NCBI GenBank assembly: GCA_016790225.1
Contig: JAEUOZ010000061.1
Coordinates: 1 to 64,000, forward strand
Reading direction: 5' to 3'
Source: Rubrivivax sp.
GTDB lineage: Bacteria; Pseudomonadota; Gammaproteobacteria; Burkholderiales; Burkholderiaceae
Length of the DNA: 64,000 nt
The stretch's first letter is position 1. Each line of letters begins with the position of its first letter. Below, in pieces: positions 24,811 to 34,259 of the stretch. The notes beneath the pieces are model-generated. The model was not told the origin of the DNA and searched no databases. It saw nothing but the letters and a program-made list of their open reading frames with translations. Position numbers and translations under genes: made by a program.

Positions 24811-26562
24811 TCAGCCGCCTTCGGTCTGGCGGGCCCGGGCGTGCTCCTGCTCCTGCAGCAGCCGCCACATCACCTTGCCGCTGCCGCTCTTGGGCAAGGC
24901 ATCGACAAACTCCACCACGCGAGGCACCTTGTAGGCGGCCATGTGGTCGCGTGCCCAGGCGGTGATGTCCTCGGCTTGCACGCGCTGGCGGTGCTCATCG
25001 CGCAGCACGATCACGGCCTTCACGGTTTCGCCGCGGTAGGCATCCAGCGCTGCGATGACGCAAGCCTCCTGCACCAGCGGGCACTTGAAGAGCAGCAGTT
25101 CGACCTCGCTGGGCCAGACCTTGAAGCCGCTGGCATTGATCATGCGCTTGAGCCGATCGGTGAGGAAGAAATAGCCTTCTTCGTCCATGCGCCCGAGATC
25201 GCCGGTGCGGAAGAAACGCTTGCCGTCGATCTCGACAAAAGCCGCGGCGGTGGCTTCGGCGTGGCCCCAGTAGCCCCGGAAGACCATCGGGCCGTGGGTC
25301 ACGATCTCGCCCGTCTCGCCCACCGGCCGTTCCTGCAGCGTGTCCGGATCCACCACGCGCGAATCGACACCGAAGATGGGCATGCCCAGGCACTGCAGCT
25401 TGGCCCGTTCGGGCGGGTTGGCGTGGCTCGGGGCCGCGGTCTCGGTCAGGCCATAGCCTTCGGCAAAGGTGATCCCGTAGGCCTGCTGCAGGCGCTCGGC
25501 CACGGCGTGCGGCATGGCTGCGCCGCCGCCGGAGAGGTAACGCAGGCTGCTCAGGTCAAACGTTGGATAATTCGGGCTGCCGAAGAGATCGATGATCATC
25601 GTCGGGATGCAGGTCCAGTGTGTCACGCGGTGGCGGGCGATCAGCCGGCCGGCCAGTTCACGGTCCCAGCGAGGCAGCAGGACGCTGGTGCTCCCGAGGT
25701 AGACATTGGCCAGCACGCCGTACATGAAGCCGGTCACATGGAACATCGGCACCACCGCGAGGCCGACCGATTCGGCGCTGGACTGGGCCCACAGGGCACC
25801 GCCCACCACATTCGGCATCAGCGTGCGGTGCGTGTGCATGCAACCCTTGGGCAGGCCCGTGGTGCCGCTGGTATAGGGCAGTACCGCCAGGTCGTCGGGT
25901 TCGGCGCGGTGAGGGCCTGGCGCATGGGCCGCACCGAGCACCTCCGCCCAGCGCACGAATCGCGCGTCGGGCAGCGGATGCTCGGTCTGCAGCCAGGCCA
26001 TCACGGCGGGCGCCGGGGCTTCTTCGGGCAGCACGGCCTGGCCCAGCCCCTGGGGCCCACCTTCGCTGAGCCGCGTGACCACCACCCCGCGCAGGCGCTG
26101 CGCCGGCGGCAGCCGGGCATCGGCTTCGGCCACGATGCCCGCCAGATCGTGCGAGGTGATGGCGAAGCGGGCCTGCGGATCGGTGATGTAGTGGCCGAAC
26201 TCGTCCGCCTTGTTCATCGGGTTGACCGGCACGACCACGGCATCGGCGCGCAGGATGCCGTAGACCGCCGCGGCAAACTGCGGGCAGTTCTGCAGGAAGA
26301 CGATGACGCGCTCGCCGCGCTGCAGGCCCTGCGCCTGCAGCCAGCCGGCGATGCGCGTCGCCTGCTCATGCAGTTCAGCGTAAGAGGTGCTGCGGCCGAG
26401 AAAGCGGTAGGCTGCCTTGTCCGGGTGGCGCCGCGCGCTGACCTCGAGGTTGAACCACAGCGAGGTCTGCGGCACGGCCAGCTCGCGCGGCAGGCGGGCC
26501 GGCCAGTGCGCCAGATGCGGCGGACGGCGGGTTTCGGACGGAGCAGGGAGGTTCGCTGTCAT
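24811..26562 (-). CDS. AMP-forming acyl-CoA synthetase (fatty-acid ligase type)
   Basis: 583 residues. The ATP-binding P-loop reads LPYTSGTTGLPKGCMHTHRT, followed by EGYGLTETAAPSHANPP, the adenylate-binding YFFLTDRLKRMINASGFKVW, and the catalytic Lys near the end in PKSGSGKVMWRLL. This is the ANL superfamily, which activates carboxylic acids as acyl-adenylates and transfers them to CoA. The opening and central regions resemble long-chain or aromatic acyl-CoA ligases. It is encoded alone on the minus strand, convergent with the sigma gene. The acyl-CoA dehydrogenase pair 5 kb away may be metabolically related. Substrate not assignable. Confidence 0.88.
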   Translation of the reverse strand: MTANLPAPSETRRPPHLAHWPARLPRELAVPQTSLWFNLEVSARRHPDKAAYRFLGRSTSYAELHEQATRIAGWLQAQGLQRGERVIVFLQNCPQFAAAVYGILRADAVVVPVNPMNKADEFGHYITDPQARFAITSHDLAGIVAEADARLPPAQRLRGVVVTRLSEGGPQGLGQAVLPEEAPAPAVMAWLQTEHPLPDARFVRWAEVLGAAHAPGPHRAEPDDLAVLPYTSGTTGLPKGCMHTHRTLMPNVVGGALWAQSSAESVGLAVVPMFHVTGFMYGVLANVYLGSTSVLLPRWDRELAGRLIARHRVTHWTCIPTMIIDLFGSPNYPTFDLSSLRYLSGGGAAMPHAVAERLQQAYGITFAEGYGLTETAAPSHANPPERAKLQCLGMPIFGVDSRVVDPDTLQERPVGETGEIVTHGPMVFRGYWGHAEATAAAFVEIDGKRFFRTGDLGRMDEEGYFFLTDRLKRMINASGFKVWPSEVELLLFKCPLVQEACVIAALDAYRGETVKAVIVLRDEHRQRVQAEDITAWARDHMAAYKVPRVVEFVDALPKSGSGKVMWRLLQEQEHARARQTEGG

Positions 26563-26734
26563 GGCAACTCACACACGCAGGAGGCCGGTGTACCGCGCAT
26601 CCCGCCGCGCCGCCATCCCTGCTGACCCGGCCGAAGGGCCCGCATGCCCTCACCTGGGCCGGCCAGGCACCTGCCCCGGGATTTCCATGACGCCTGGGGC
26701 CTGGACTGTCACAGGCGCTTCACGACCCTTGCGC

Positions 26735-27991
26735 ATGCTGGCCCGCATGAGCTTCCCCGCATCCCGAGCATCGGCTCTTGCCGGCCGCTTGCGACCTGGC
26801 ATCCAAGGCTTGCGCGGGCTGGCGGTACTGCTTGCGACGGCCGCGCTGGCCGGCCCGGCCGCCGCGCAGACAGCGCCGCCTGAGCTGCAGCCCGCCGCCG
26901 CGGCCGGGCGGCTGCTGTTTCACGATGCGCCGCTCTGGCGCGGTTCACCCCAGGCCTGCGTGCAGTGCCACCTGCAGCCCACGGCACAGCGCCGGGGCAT
27001 CACGCTGGATGACCAGACCGATCACATCCGCTGCGCCATCCAGGGAGGCTGCGGCGGCGCGCAGATGGCCGTCTACCCGCTGGGTGCGATGGCGCAGTTC
27101 CAGACCTTGCTGAGCGGCGAGGACATGCGCAGCCTGGCCACCTACATCCGATTTCCCGAGGTGGCGGCTTCGTGGCCTCGCCTGGAACCCGCGCGCCCGA
27201 CAGTGGCGGCCACCACGCTCGGCACGCGCAGCGCCACGACCTGGCAGCTGCGCAACCTCGGCGAGCTGCCGCTGCCGGTGAGCGCCGTGCGCATCACGGG
27301 CACCGCTGCGTCCGAATACCGCGTCGACAGCGTGTCCTGCGCGGCTGCCGGCACGGTCGATCCGCGTGGGAGCTGCGCGCTGTCGATCAGCTTCGCCCCG
27401 CGCTGCGCATCACCGCGCCGCGCGACGCTGGAGATCGAGCCCGGCGGGCCGCTGGGGCCGCTGCGGGTGCCCTTGTCGGCTGCCGGCCTGGGCCAGGCCG
27501 TGCCGGAGCTGGCCGCCAGCGCGGAGCGCCTGCAGCTCGGCACCGCCGCCGGCCTCGCGGAAACGGTGTCCCTGCAATTGGGCAATGCCTGCGCCGGCTC
27601 GCTGCGCATCACCGAAGCCGTGCTGGAAGGCCCCTTCACCTGGGCGGAAGACCCCGCTGCCTGCACCTCAGCGCCGCTGGAGCCGGAGCAATCCTGCACC
27701 TTGAAGCTGCGGCGCACCGCAGCAGCGGCACCCGTGCCGGCGCAGAGCGGGCTGCTGCGGATCCGGCACCTGGGCATGGGCAGCGAGCTGGCCGTGCCGA
27801 TCGACGCGCTGGCCTTGGCCGGCACGGCACCACCGCCGCCACCACCGCCGGCTCCGCCGCCCGCCGTGCCGACCAGCCCGCCCACACCGTCACCGGCGCC
27901 GGCATCCTCCGGTGGAGGCGCGGCTGCACCGGCCTTTGGCCTGGGCTTGCTGCTGGCGGCGATCGCACTGGGGCGCGTGCGGCGCGGCTGA
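26735..27991 (+). CDS. Secreted haem-binding/choice-of-anchor-D protein with C-terminal sorting-like tail
   Basis: 418 residues. A signal peptide ends near PAAAQT. A short cytochrome-c-like domain carries one haem motif CVQCH at residues 75-79 and a closing SGEDMRSLATYIRF helix. Then come two or three choice-of-anchor-D style beta domains (TWQLRNLGELPLPVSAVRIT, DPRGSCALSISFAP, AETVSLQLGNACAGSLRITE), a proline-rich linker, and a tail of Gly run, hydrophobic stretch and RVRRG. That tail resembles protein-sorting signals of the GlyGly-CTERM kind. The start is uncertain between 26735 and 26747. It is probably an exported, membrane-anchored redox or surface protein of unknown role, encoded divergently from the acyl-CoA ligase. 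Confidence 0.75.
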   Translation: MLARMSFPASRASALAGRLRPGIQGLRGLAVLLATAALAGPAAAQTAPPELQPAAAAGRLLFHDAPLWRGSPQACVQCHLQPTAQRRGITLDDQTDHIRCAIQGGCGGAQMAVYPLGAMAQFQTLLSGEDMRSLATYIRFPEVAASWPRLEPARPTVAATTLGTRSATTWQLRNLGELPLPVSAVRITGTAASEYRVDSVSCAAAGTVDPRGSCALSISFAPRCASPRRATLEIEPGGPLGPLRVPLSAAGLGQAVPELAASAERLQLGTAAGLAETVSLQLGNACAGSLRITEAVLEGPFTWAEDPAACTSAPLEPEQSCTLKLRRTAAAAPVPAQSGLLRIRHLGMGSELAVPIDALALAGTAPPPPPPPAPPPAVPTSPPTPSPAPASSGGGAAAPAFGLGLLLAAIALGRVRRG

Positions 27992-28003
27992 CGCGTCGCC
28001 GCG

Positions 28004-29056
28004 TCAGATCACCACAGGCTCGGCTTCCAGCCGGATGCCGAAGCGGCCGTAGACGCTTTCCTGGATGGCCTTGGCCAGGGTCACCACTTCGCCGCCGGTG
28101 GCGCCGCCGCGGTTGACCAGCACGAGCGCCTGCTTCTCGTAGACGCCCGCGCCGCCGATGCTCTTGCCCTTCCAGCCGCAGGCATCGATCAACCAGCCGG
28201 CCGCGAGCTTCACGCTGCCATCGGGCAAGGGATAGTGCACGACCTCGGGATCGCGGCCGATGATGTCGCGGCACTGCTCGGGCGTGACGACCGGGTTCTT
28301 GAAGAAGCTGCCCACGTTGCCGATCAGCGCGGGATCGGGCAGCTTGGCGCGCCGGATCGCACAGACCCAGTCGAAGATCGTGCGCGCATCGGGTGAGGTG
28401 TTGCCGGTCTCGGCGATCTTGCGCTCCAGATCCAGATAACCCAGCACCGGCTGCCAGGGCCTGGGGCAGCGCAGCCGCACCCGCGTGATCACCGCCTTGC
28501 CCAGCAGGTGGCGCTTGAAGACGCTGTCGCGGTAGCCGAAGGCGCAGGCCACGCTGTCCAGCGTGACCGTGCGGCCAGTGACCAGATCCACCACATCGAG
28601 CGAGTCGAAGCGGTCCTTCAGCTCCACGCCGTAGGCGCCGATGTTCTGCACCGGCGATGCACCCACGGTGCCGGGGATCAGCGCCAGGTTCTCCAGCCCC
28701 GGGATGCCCTGATCGATCGCCCAGGCAACCAGCCCGTGCCAGCTCTCGCCCGCGCCGGCCTCGATCACCCAGCCCTGCGCATCCACGCGCAGCAGGCGCA
28801 AGCCGCGGACTTCGACCTTCAGGACCAGATCTTCCACATCCCGCGTGAAGACCAGGTTGCTGCCACCGCCCAGCACCAGCTTTCGGGCGCGCCCCCAGCG
28901 CGGGTGATCGACGACGCGGCGCACGTCTGCCTCGCTGTGCACACGCACCAGGTGCTGGGCCAGCGCCGGCAGACCGAAGCTGTTCAACTGACGCAGGTTG
29001 ACGCGCGACTCCACCGCCACGGGGTCGGGAACCGGCTCGAGGGCGCTGGGGGTCAC
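28004..29056 (-). CDS. murB: UDP-N-acetylenolpyruvoylglucosamine reductase
   Basis: 350 residues from a GTG at 29054-29056. FAD-binding motifs are [20 protein letters not shown] and [20 protein letters not shown]; catalytic features are the Ser in [11 protein letters not shown] and [19 protein letters not shown], with EAEPVVI at the C-terminus. MurB reduces the enolpyruvyl group to make UDP-N-acetylmuramate in peptidoglycan synthesis. The length fits the E. coli-type (type I) enzyme. No ATG exists at a suitable place, so the GTG is the best start, though about 15 residues could be trimmed. It is divergent from yajQ across 103 bases. Confidence 0.92.
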   Translation of the reverse strand: MTPSALEPVPDPVAVESRVNLRQLNSFGLPALAQHLVRVHSEADVRRVVDHPRWGRARKLVLGGGSNLVFTRDVEDLVLKVEVRGLRLLRVDAQGWVIEAGAGESWHGLVAWAIDQGIPGLENLALIPGTVGASPVQNIGAYGVELKDRFDSLDVVDLVTGRTVTLDSVACAFGYRDSVFKRHLLGKAVITRVRLRCPRPWQPVLGYLDLERKIAETGNTSPDARTIFDWVCAIRRAKLPDPALIGNVGSFFKNPVVTPEQCRDIIGRDPEVVHYPLPDGSVKLAAGWLIDACGWKGKSIGGAGVYEKQALVLVNRGGATGGEVVTLAKAIQESVYGRFGIRLEAEPVVI

Positions 29057-29159
29057 GGCGGGCTCGTCACTGAGGGCATGGCAGAATTTTCGCCGCTTTG
29101 TCGAGCCACCCCGCCGGCAGCCGTTTCTCCCTTCGAAACCGCCCCGCAAGACGCCCACC

Positions 29160-29663
29160 ATGCCCAGCTTCGATACCGTTCTTGAACCCAACCTCGTGGA
29201 GCTGAAGAATGCCGTCGACCAGACGAGCAAGGAGATCGGCACACGCTTCGATTTCAAGGGCTCCAGCGCGCGCGTCGAGCTCAGCGAGAAGAGCAGCAAG
29301 GAACGTGAGCTCACGCTGCACGCCGACAGCGACTTCCAGATCGCGCAGGTGATCGACATCCTCATGGCCAAGCTCAGCAAGCGCGGCGTGGACGTGCGCT
29401 TCCTGGATCTCACGGCCAAGATCGAAAAGGCCGGCGGCGACAAGGTGCGCCAGCCGGTGGCGGTGAAGACCGGCATCGACAGCGACAGCGCGCGCAAGAT
29501 CCAGAACAGCGTCAAGCAGAGCAAGCTCAAGGTGCAGGCGCAGATCCAGGGCGATGTGGTGCGGGTCACCGGCAACAAGCGTGACGATCTGCAAGCGGCC
29601 ATCCAGCTGCTGAAGAAGGCGCTGCCCGAACTGCCGCTGAGCTTCACCAACTTCCGCGACTGA
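29160..29663 (+). CDS. yajQ: YajQ-family nucleotide-binding protein
   Basis: 167 residues, full length for the family. It opens [20 protein letters not shown], continues [13 protein letters not shown] and [18 protein letters not shown], and ends [20 protein letters not shown]. YajQ proteins have two small alpha/beta domains and bind nucleotides; some bind cyclic di-GMP and co-regulate virulence and stress genes. It is divergent from murB, and the two probably share a control region in 29057-29159. No ribosome site stronger than AGACGCCCACC is seen before the ATG. Confidence 0.93.
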   Translation: MPSFDTVLEPNLVELKNAVDQTSKEIGTRFDFKGSSARVELSEKSSKERELTLHADSDFQIAQVIDILMAKLSKRGVDVRFLDLTAKIEKAGGDKVRQPVAVKTGIDSDSARKIQNSVKQSKLKVQAQIQGDVVRVTGNKRDDLQAAIQLLKKALPELPLSFTNFRD

Positions 29664-29805
29664 CGGAAGGCGCAGCGACGGCGCGGTGCAAGACCGCGCG
29701 GCACCGGCTGCGGCTGCAGATGGCCGCCGAAGGCCGCCGGTGCAGGCCGATGCCCACCGGCATCCGGGCCTGAAACCTCTGGAAACGGCTGAAGGGTCCA
29801 CCCCT

Positions 29806-30276
29806 ATGCCGCACGGGGTCTTTCATGCTTACATTGAACTGACGGCAGAGGGGCAGCCTTTTCCGGGGCTCCACGCAGACCCCGGCTTCCATACTGATCG
29901 CCTGGCGATCCGGCACCCGAACGGCCGCCTGTGGACTGACAGCCGGAGTGATCAGATGGGACTGTTTTCAAGTGAACCGATCATCGCCAACCGGGCCGAG
30001 TTTGCCGAGGCGCTGCACCGCATGCTGCGCGGCCATGTGCTGGTGCGCACCGGCGACAGCGCGCATGGCTGCGTGATCGACGGCGCACCCGTGTATCACT
30101 CCTTCGATGTGCTGAGCAGCTACGGGCTGATCCACCGCTTCCACAACCCGGCGGGTTTTCCGGGTGTCGAGTACTACCGACTCAGCGACGCTGGGCGGCA
30201 GTTTGCCGACCGCATCTGGCGCACCTGGCGCTCGCGCCGCACGCTGGAGCGCCTGGTGGTGCGTTTCACCGGCTGA
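29806..30276 (+). CDS. Uncharacterised protein with a winged-helix-like C-terminus
   Basis: 156 residues from the ATG at 29806, preceded by a GAAGGG site; an ATG at 29956 would give a shorter form. I do not recognise the family. The N-terminal half is MPHGVFHAYIELTAEGQPFP with LHADPGFHTDRLAIRHPNGR. The second half begins MGLFSSEPIIANRAEFAEAL and ends SSYGLIHRFHNPAGFPGVEY and YRLSDAGRQFADRIWRTW, where a helix followed by a YRLS-type strand recalls winged-helix wings. It contains no membrane segments or signal peptide. It follows yajQ on the same strand after 142 bases and is convergent with an MFS gene. Function unknown. Confidence 0.6.
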   Translation: MPHGVFHAYIELTAEGQPFPGLHADPGFHTDRLAIRHPNGRLWTDSRSDQMGLFSSEPIIANRAEFAEALHRMLRGHVLVRTGDSAHGCVIDGAPVYHSFDVLSSYGLIHRFHNPAGFPGVEYYRLSDAGRQFADRIWRTWRSRRTLERLVVRFTG

Positions 30277-30306
30277 GCGCCCGCCTGCCGTCTGGCTGCC
30301 CGGAGC

Positions 30307-31521
30307 CTAACGCGCCGGACGACCGGCGCCGACAAAGGCCAGGGCCGACACCGCGCCCAGTGCCGCGAGCGCCCACAGCGCCCCGTCATACCCGGGCCGC
30401 CAGAGCAGCCACCAAGCCACCGCGAGCGGACCGATGGCGCGCGAGACCAGGCCGATGGCCGACATCGCGCCGCCGATGCGCCCGATGTGGGCACGCCCGA
30501 AGTACTCCGGCATCAGGGCACCGCGCACGATGGTGACCAGGCCGTTGCAGACGCCGTAGACGCAGCCTGAGAGGATCAGGGCCCAGGCCTGCTGTGACAC
30601 GGCCAGCAAGGCCATCGACAGTGGCACACCCAGCAGCACGACCACGCCCAGCCCCCACAGCGAGAGCCCGCCACCCCAGCGCGCGAAGACCCAGCGGCCG
30701 GCCACCTGCGCCGGCCCGACCCACACCAGCACCGCCAGGGCCTGCGCTTCGCTCAGACCCTTGGACGCCAGCAGCGGCATCGCGTGCGCCCAGAACGCCG
30801 CCATGACCAGGCTGTAGCCGGTGAAGCACAGGCTGAGCAGCCAGAACACCGGCATGCGCAGGGCCTCGCCCAGCGTGGCCGTCCGTTCGCGCCCATGCGA
30901 GGCGCCGGCCGCCATCACCACGCCGCCCGCGCCCTTCAGTGACCACAGGTGCAGCGGCACCAGCAGCAGGCTCATCAGCGCGGCCAGACAGGCGAGCGCT
31001 CCGCGCCAGCCGAAGGCCTGGATCAGCAGCGCCACGGCCGGAAAGGACAGGGTGCTGGCAAAGCCCGCCACCAGCGTCAGCGCCGTGATGCCCTGGCGGT
31101 AGCGCTCTGGGAATCGCCGCGTCAGGACATTGAACGCCGGTTCGTACAGCGTTGCGGCGCAGGCCAGCCCCAGCAGCACCCAGGCGCCGTAGAGCTCCCA
31201 GGGCTGCTGCGCGACTGCCCACCAGCCGAAGCCCGCCGCGCCGCAGGCGCAGCCGGCGCTCATCAGCGCGCGCGCATGGCCACGGTCCACCGCTGCTCCG
31301 GCCCCGTAGGTCGCCAGGCCCCACACCAGCAGGCCCAGGGTGTTGGCGCCCATCACCGTGGCCTTGCTCCACCCGAGCTCGCTCAGCATCGGCAGCACGA
31401 AGGACGAGAAGCCGTAGTACAGCGCGGCCCAACAGAGGATCTGGCCCAGCGAGAGCGCCGACACCAGTTGTTGGTAGTCGCGAGGGTCCTGGGGGTCGCG
31501 CGGGGCGCGCTCGGGGTTCAC
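30307..31521 (-). CDS. MFS transporter
   Basis: 404 residues from a GTG at 31519-31521. About twelve hydrophobic segments are visible, in two halves separated by a charged loop near residues 200-225 (SHGRERTATLGEALRMPVF). The loop between helices 2 and 3 carries YGAGAAVDRGHARALMSAG, the place of the MFS motif A, and ALYEPAFNVLTRRFPERYRQ follows helix 4. The family moves small solutes across the inner membrane with protons or other ions. The substrate is not evident. It is divergent from the acyl-CoA dehydrogenase genes, with 139 bases between starts. Confidence 0.85.
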   Translation of the reverse strand: MNPERAPRDPQDPRDYQQLVSALSLGQILCWAALYYGFSSFVLPMLSELGWSKATVMGANTLGLLVWGLATYGAGAAVDRGHARALMSAGCACGAAGFGWWAVAQQPWELYGAWVLLGLACAATLYEPAFNVLTRRFPERYRQGITALTLVAGFASTLSFPAVALLIQAFGWRGALACLAALMSLLLVPLHLWSLKGAGGVVMAAGASHGRERTATLGEALRMPVFWLLSLCFTGYSLVMAAFWAHAMPLLASKGLSEAQALAVLVWVGPAQVAGRWVFARWGGGLSLWGLGVVVLLGVPLSMALLAVSQQAWALILSGCVYGVCNGLVTIVRGALMPEYFGRAHIGRIGGAMSAIGLVSRAIGPLAVAWWLLWRPGYDGALWALAALGAVSALAFVGAGRPAR

Positions 31522-31660
31522 CGCGGGATTATTGAAGGGCCGCCCGGGGGTCCGGGTGTCGCTGCACGGACAGCCGGCCAGCGCACGATCGTGCTAGAAC
31601 CCAGGTCGCAGCAACGAACTGCCGCGCACCGTGCCGGAACCTTGCCGCTGGAGACATCGG

Positions 31661-32839
31661 ATGGACCTGAACTTCACGCCCGAAGAGCTGGAATTCCGCG
31701 CCATGGTGCGGCAGTGGGTGGCGGACAGCCTGCCCGCGGAGATCAGCCACAAGGTGCACAACGCGCTGCGCCTGAGCCGCGACGATCTGCAGCGCTGGGC
31801 GCGCATCCTCGGCGCCAAGGGCTGGCTCGGCTGGGGCTGGCCGCAGGCCTTCGGCGGCCCGGGCTGGACTGCCATCCAGAAGCACCTCTTCGAGGAAGAG
31901 TGCGCGCTGGCCGGGGCGCCACGGGTGGTTCCGTTCGGCCCCATCATGGTGGCGCCGGTGATCATGTCTTTCGGCAATCGCGAGCAGCAGCAGCGCTTCC
32001 TGCCCGGCATCGCCAGCGGCGAGGTCTGGTGGAGCCAGGGCTACAGCGAGCCCGGCTCAGGCTCCGATCTGGCCTCCCTGAAGACACGCGCCGAGCGCCA
32101 GGGCGACCATTACGTGGTGAACGGCCAGAAGACCTGGACCACGCTCGGCCAGTATGGCGAGTGGATCTTCTGCCTCGTGCGCACCAGCAGCGACGGCAAG
32201 CCGCAGACCGGCATCAGCTTCCTGCTCATCGACATGAAGAGCCCGGGCGTCACTGTCCGGCCGATCGTGCTGCTCGATGGCGAGCCCGAGGTCAACGAGG
32301 TCTTCTTCGACAACGTGAAGGTACCCGTCGAAAACCTGATCGGCGAAGAGAACAAGGGCTGGACCTACGCCAAGCACCTGCTCAGCCACGAACGCACCAA
32401 CATCGCCGATGTCAACCGCGCCAAACGCGAGCTGGAACGGCTCAAGCGCATCGCCAAGGCTGAAGGCGTCTACGAAGAACCGCGCTTCCGCGACCAGATC
32501 GCCTTGCTGGAAGTGGACATCGTGGCGCTGGAGATGATGGTGCTGCGCGTGCTCAGCGCGGAAAAGTCCGGCAAGCAGAGCCTGGACGTGGCCGGCCTGC
32601 TGAAGATCCGCGGCAGCGAGATCCAGCAGCGCTACACCGAGCTGATGATGCTCGCGGCCGGCCCCTTTGCGCTGCCCTTCGTGCACGAGGCCATGGAAGC
32701 CGGCTGGCAGGGCGATCACGTCGGCGCGGCGCACTGCGCGCCGCTGGCCGGCACTTACTTCAACTACCGCAAGACCACCATCTACGGTGGATCCAACGAA
32801 GTGCAGCGCAACATCGTCGCGCAGACGGTGCTGGGCTGA
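31661..32839 (+). CDS. Acyl-CoA dehydrogenase, first of a pair
   Basis: 392 residues. Visible are the N-terminal helical domain MDLNFTPEELEFRAMVRQW, the FAD segment WWSQGYSEPGSGSDLASLKT, NGQKTWTTLGQYGEWIF, and the C-terminal TTIYGGSNEVQRNIVAQTVL. This last form (YGGS rather than YEGT) is common in acyl-CoA dehydrogenases encoded in pairs and acting on steroid side chains or branched acids. It catalyses FAD-linked alpha,beta-desaturation of an acyl-CoA. The second dehydrogenase gene starts 40 bases downstream, and the two products may form one hetero-oligomer. Confidence 0.88.
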   Translation: MDLNFTPEELEFRAMVRQWVADSLPAEISHKVHNALRLSRDDLQRWARILGAKGWLGWGWPQAFGGPGWTAIQKHLFEEECALAGAPRVVPFGPIMVAPVIMSFGNREQQQRFLPGIASGEVWWSQGYSEPGSGSDLASLKTRAERQGDHYVVNGQKTWTTLGQYGEWIFCLVRTSSDGKPQTGISFLLIDMKSPGVTVRPIVLLDGEPEVNEVFFDNVKVPVENLIGEENKGWTYAKHLLSHERTNIADVNRAKRELERLKRIAKAEGVYEEPRFRDQIALLEVDIVALEMMVLRVLSAEKSGKQSLDVAGLLKIRGSEIQQRYTELMMLAAGPFALPFVHEAMEAGWQGDHVGAAHCAPLAGTYFNYRKTTIYGGSNEVQRNIVAQTVLG

Positions 32840-32879
32840 GGCCCGGCGCGCGCAGACCCTCATCCCCAAGGTTGCCATC

Positions 32880-33989
32880 ATGGATTTCGATTTCAGCGAA
32901 GACCAGATCTCCCTGCGCGACGCCGTCGCCCGCTGGGTGGAGAAAGGGTTCGGCTTCGAACGCCGCCACGCGCTGGCCAAGGCCGGCGGGCACACCCGCT
33001 CGGTCTACTCGGAGCTGTCCGAGCTCGGCCTCACAGGGCTGGTCATCTCCCCCGATCACGGCGGCCTGGGCATGGGCGCGATCGAGGCGATGGTGGTGAT
33101 GGAAGAGCTCGGTCGCGGCCTGGTGCCGGCGCCGTTTGCGGCCGGCGCGCTGGTGGCCCCGTCGATCCTGGCCACCGCGCCGCCTGCACTGCAGCAACGC
33201 TGGCTGCCGCGCATGGCCAGCGGCGAGGCGCTGGTCGTGCTGGCGCACCAGGAGCGCGCCGCGCGCTATCGGCTGGATCAGGTGGCCACGCGCGCCGCGG
33301 AAACACCCGAAGGCTGGCGCCTGGATGGCCACAAGAGCGTGGTCCCAGCCGGCGACGAAGCCGATGCCTTCATCGTGCCCGCCCACAGCGCGCATGGCAT
33401 CCGGCTCTTTCTGGTCGAGCGCGCTCAGGCCCAGGTGCGTGGCTACCCCACGCAGGATGGAGCCCGCGCAGCGGAGCTTTCGCTCACTTCGGCGCCCGCT
33501 GAGCTGATCACCGCCGATGGCCTGCTGGTGCTGGAGCGGGCCGTGGATACCGGCATCGCGGCCGTCTGCGCCGAAGCCGTGGGCCTGATGGATCAGCTGG
33601 TGGAGATGACCGCGAGCTACCTGAATACACGCAAGCAGTTCGGCGTGACGATCTCCAGCTTCCAGGCACTGCGGCATCGCATGGCCGACGTGAAGATGCA
33701 GCTGGAACTGGCGCGCTCGATGAGCTACTTCGCCAGCATGAAGCTGGGCGAGCCGGCCAGCTCGCGCCGACGTGCGCTGTCGCAGGCCAAGGTGCAGCTG
33801 GGCCAGAGCATGCGTCATGTCGGCCAGCAGTGCGTGCAGCTGCACGGCGGCATCGGCGTCACCGACGAATACGCGGGCAGCCACTTCTTCAAGCGCCTCA
33901 CGATGCTGGAGATGGCCTTTGGCGATACGCATCATCATCTGGGCGAGGTCAGCGCCCGCATGCAGGACACGGCAGGCGTCTTCGCCTGA
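32880..33989 (+). CDS. Acyl-CoA dehydrogenase, second of a pair
   Basis: 369 residues. It begins MDFDFSEDQISLRDAVARWV and retains the domain order of acyl-CoA dehydrogenases, with a C-terminal QCVQLHGGIGVTDEYAGSHF flavin-contact segment and RLTMLEMAFGDTHHHLGEV. The middle beta domain is shortened and lacks the GSG-type FAD motif seen in its partner, as in the degenerate halves of heteromeric FadE pairs. It may therefore be structural or contribute only part of the active site. It is co-directional with the first dehydrogenase. Pathway unknown. Confidence 0.82.
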   Translation: MDFDFSEDQISLRDAVARWVEKGFGFERRHALAKAGGHTRSVYSELSELGLTGLVISPDHGGLGMGAIEAMVVMEELGRGLVPAPFAAGALVAPSILATAPPALQQRWLPRMASGEALVVLAHQERAARYRLDQVATRAAETPEGWRLDGHKSVVPAGDEADAFIVPAHSAHGIRLFLVERAQAQVRGYPTQDGARAAELSLTSAPAELITADGLLVLERAVDTGIAAVCAEAVGLMDQLVEMTASYLNTRKQFGVTISSFQALRHRMADVKMQLELARSMSYFASMKLGEPASSRRRALSQAKVQLGQSMRHVGQQCVQLHGGIGVTDEYAGSHFFKRLTMLEMAFGDTHHHLGEVSARMQDTAGVFA

Positions 33990-34103
33990 ACCCCTTCGCG
34001 GCGGGGCCGCGCCGTCCAGCGCTGGCAACAACGATTCGCCGTACTCCGTTCCGTGAATGCCTGATGAACCTTCAGCAATCTGGGGGGTTTGCGTGGCGCG
34101 CCG

Positions 34104-34117
34104 CCCCTGAATAGGGG
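34104..34117. promoter_or_regulatory. Palindrome CCCCT-GAAT-AGGGG before the GNAT gene
   Basis: Perfect 5-bp inverted repeat about 145 bases upstream of the ATG at 34260. Downstream of it TTGGTC and, after 16 bases, ATAGCC could form a weak sigma-70-type promoter, so the palindrome would be placed as an activator or repressor site. The surrounding 270 bases between the dehydrogenase and GNAT genes contain no other gene that I can support. The regulator is unknown. Confidence 0.35.
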
Positions 34118-34259
34118 ATACACGTATTGGTCGTGAAATCCGGCGCGCATAGCCTCACAATTGTTTGCAAATGGAAGCGGCGCAGACACATGCGCGGCGC
34201 GGTGCGCAAGGCCCGCGGTTCCAGACTTTGTCCGAGGCGAGGGCGGCACGGCCGCATTC

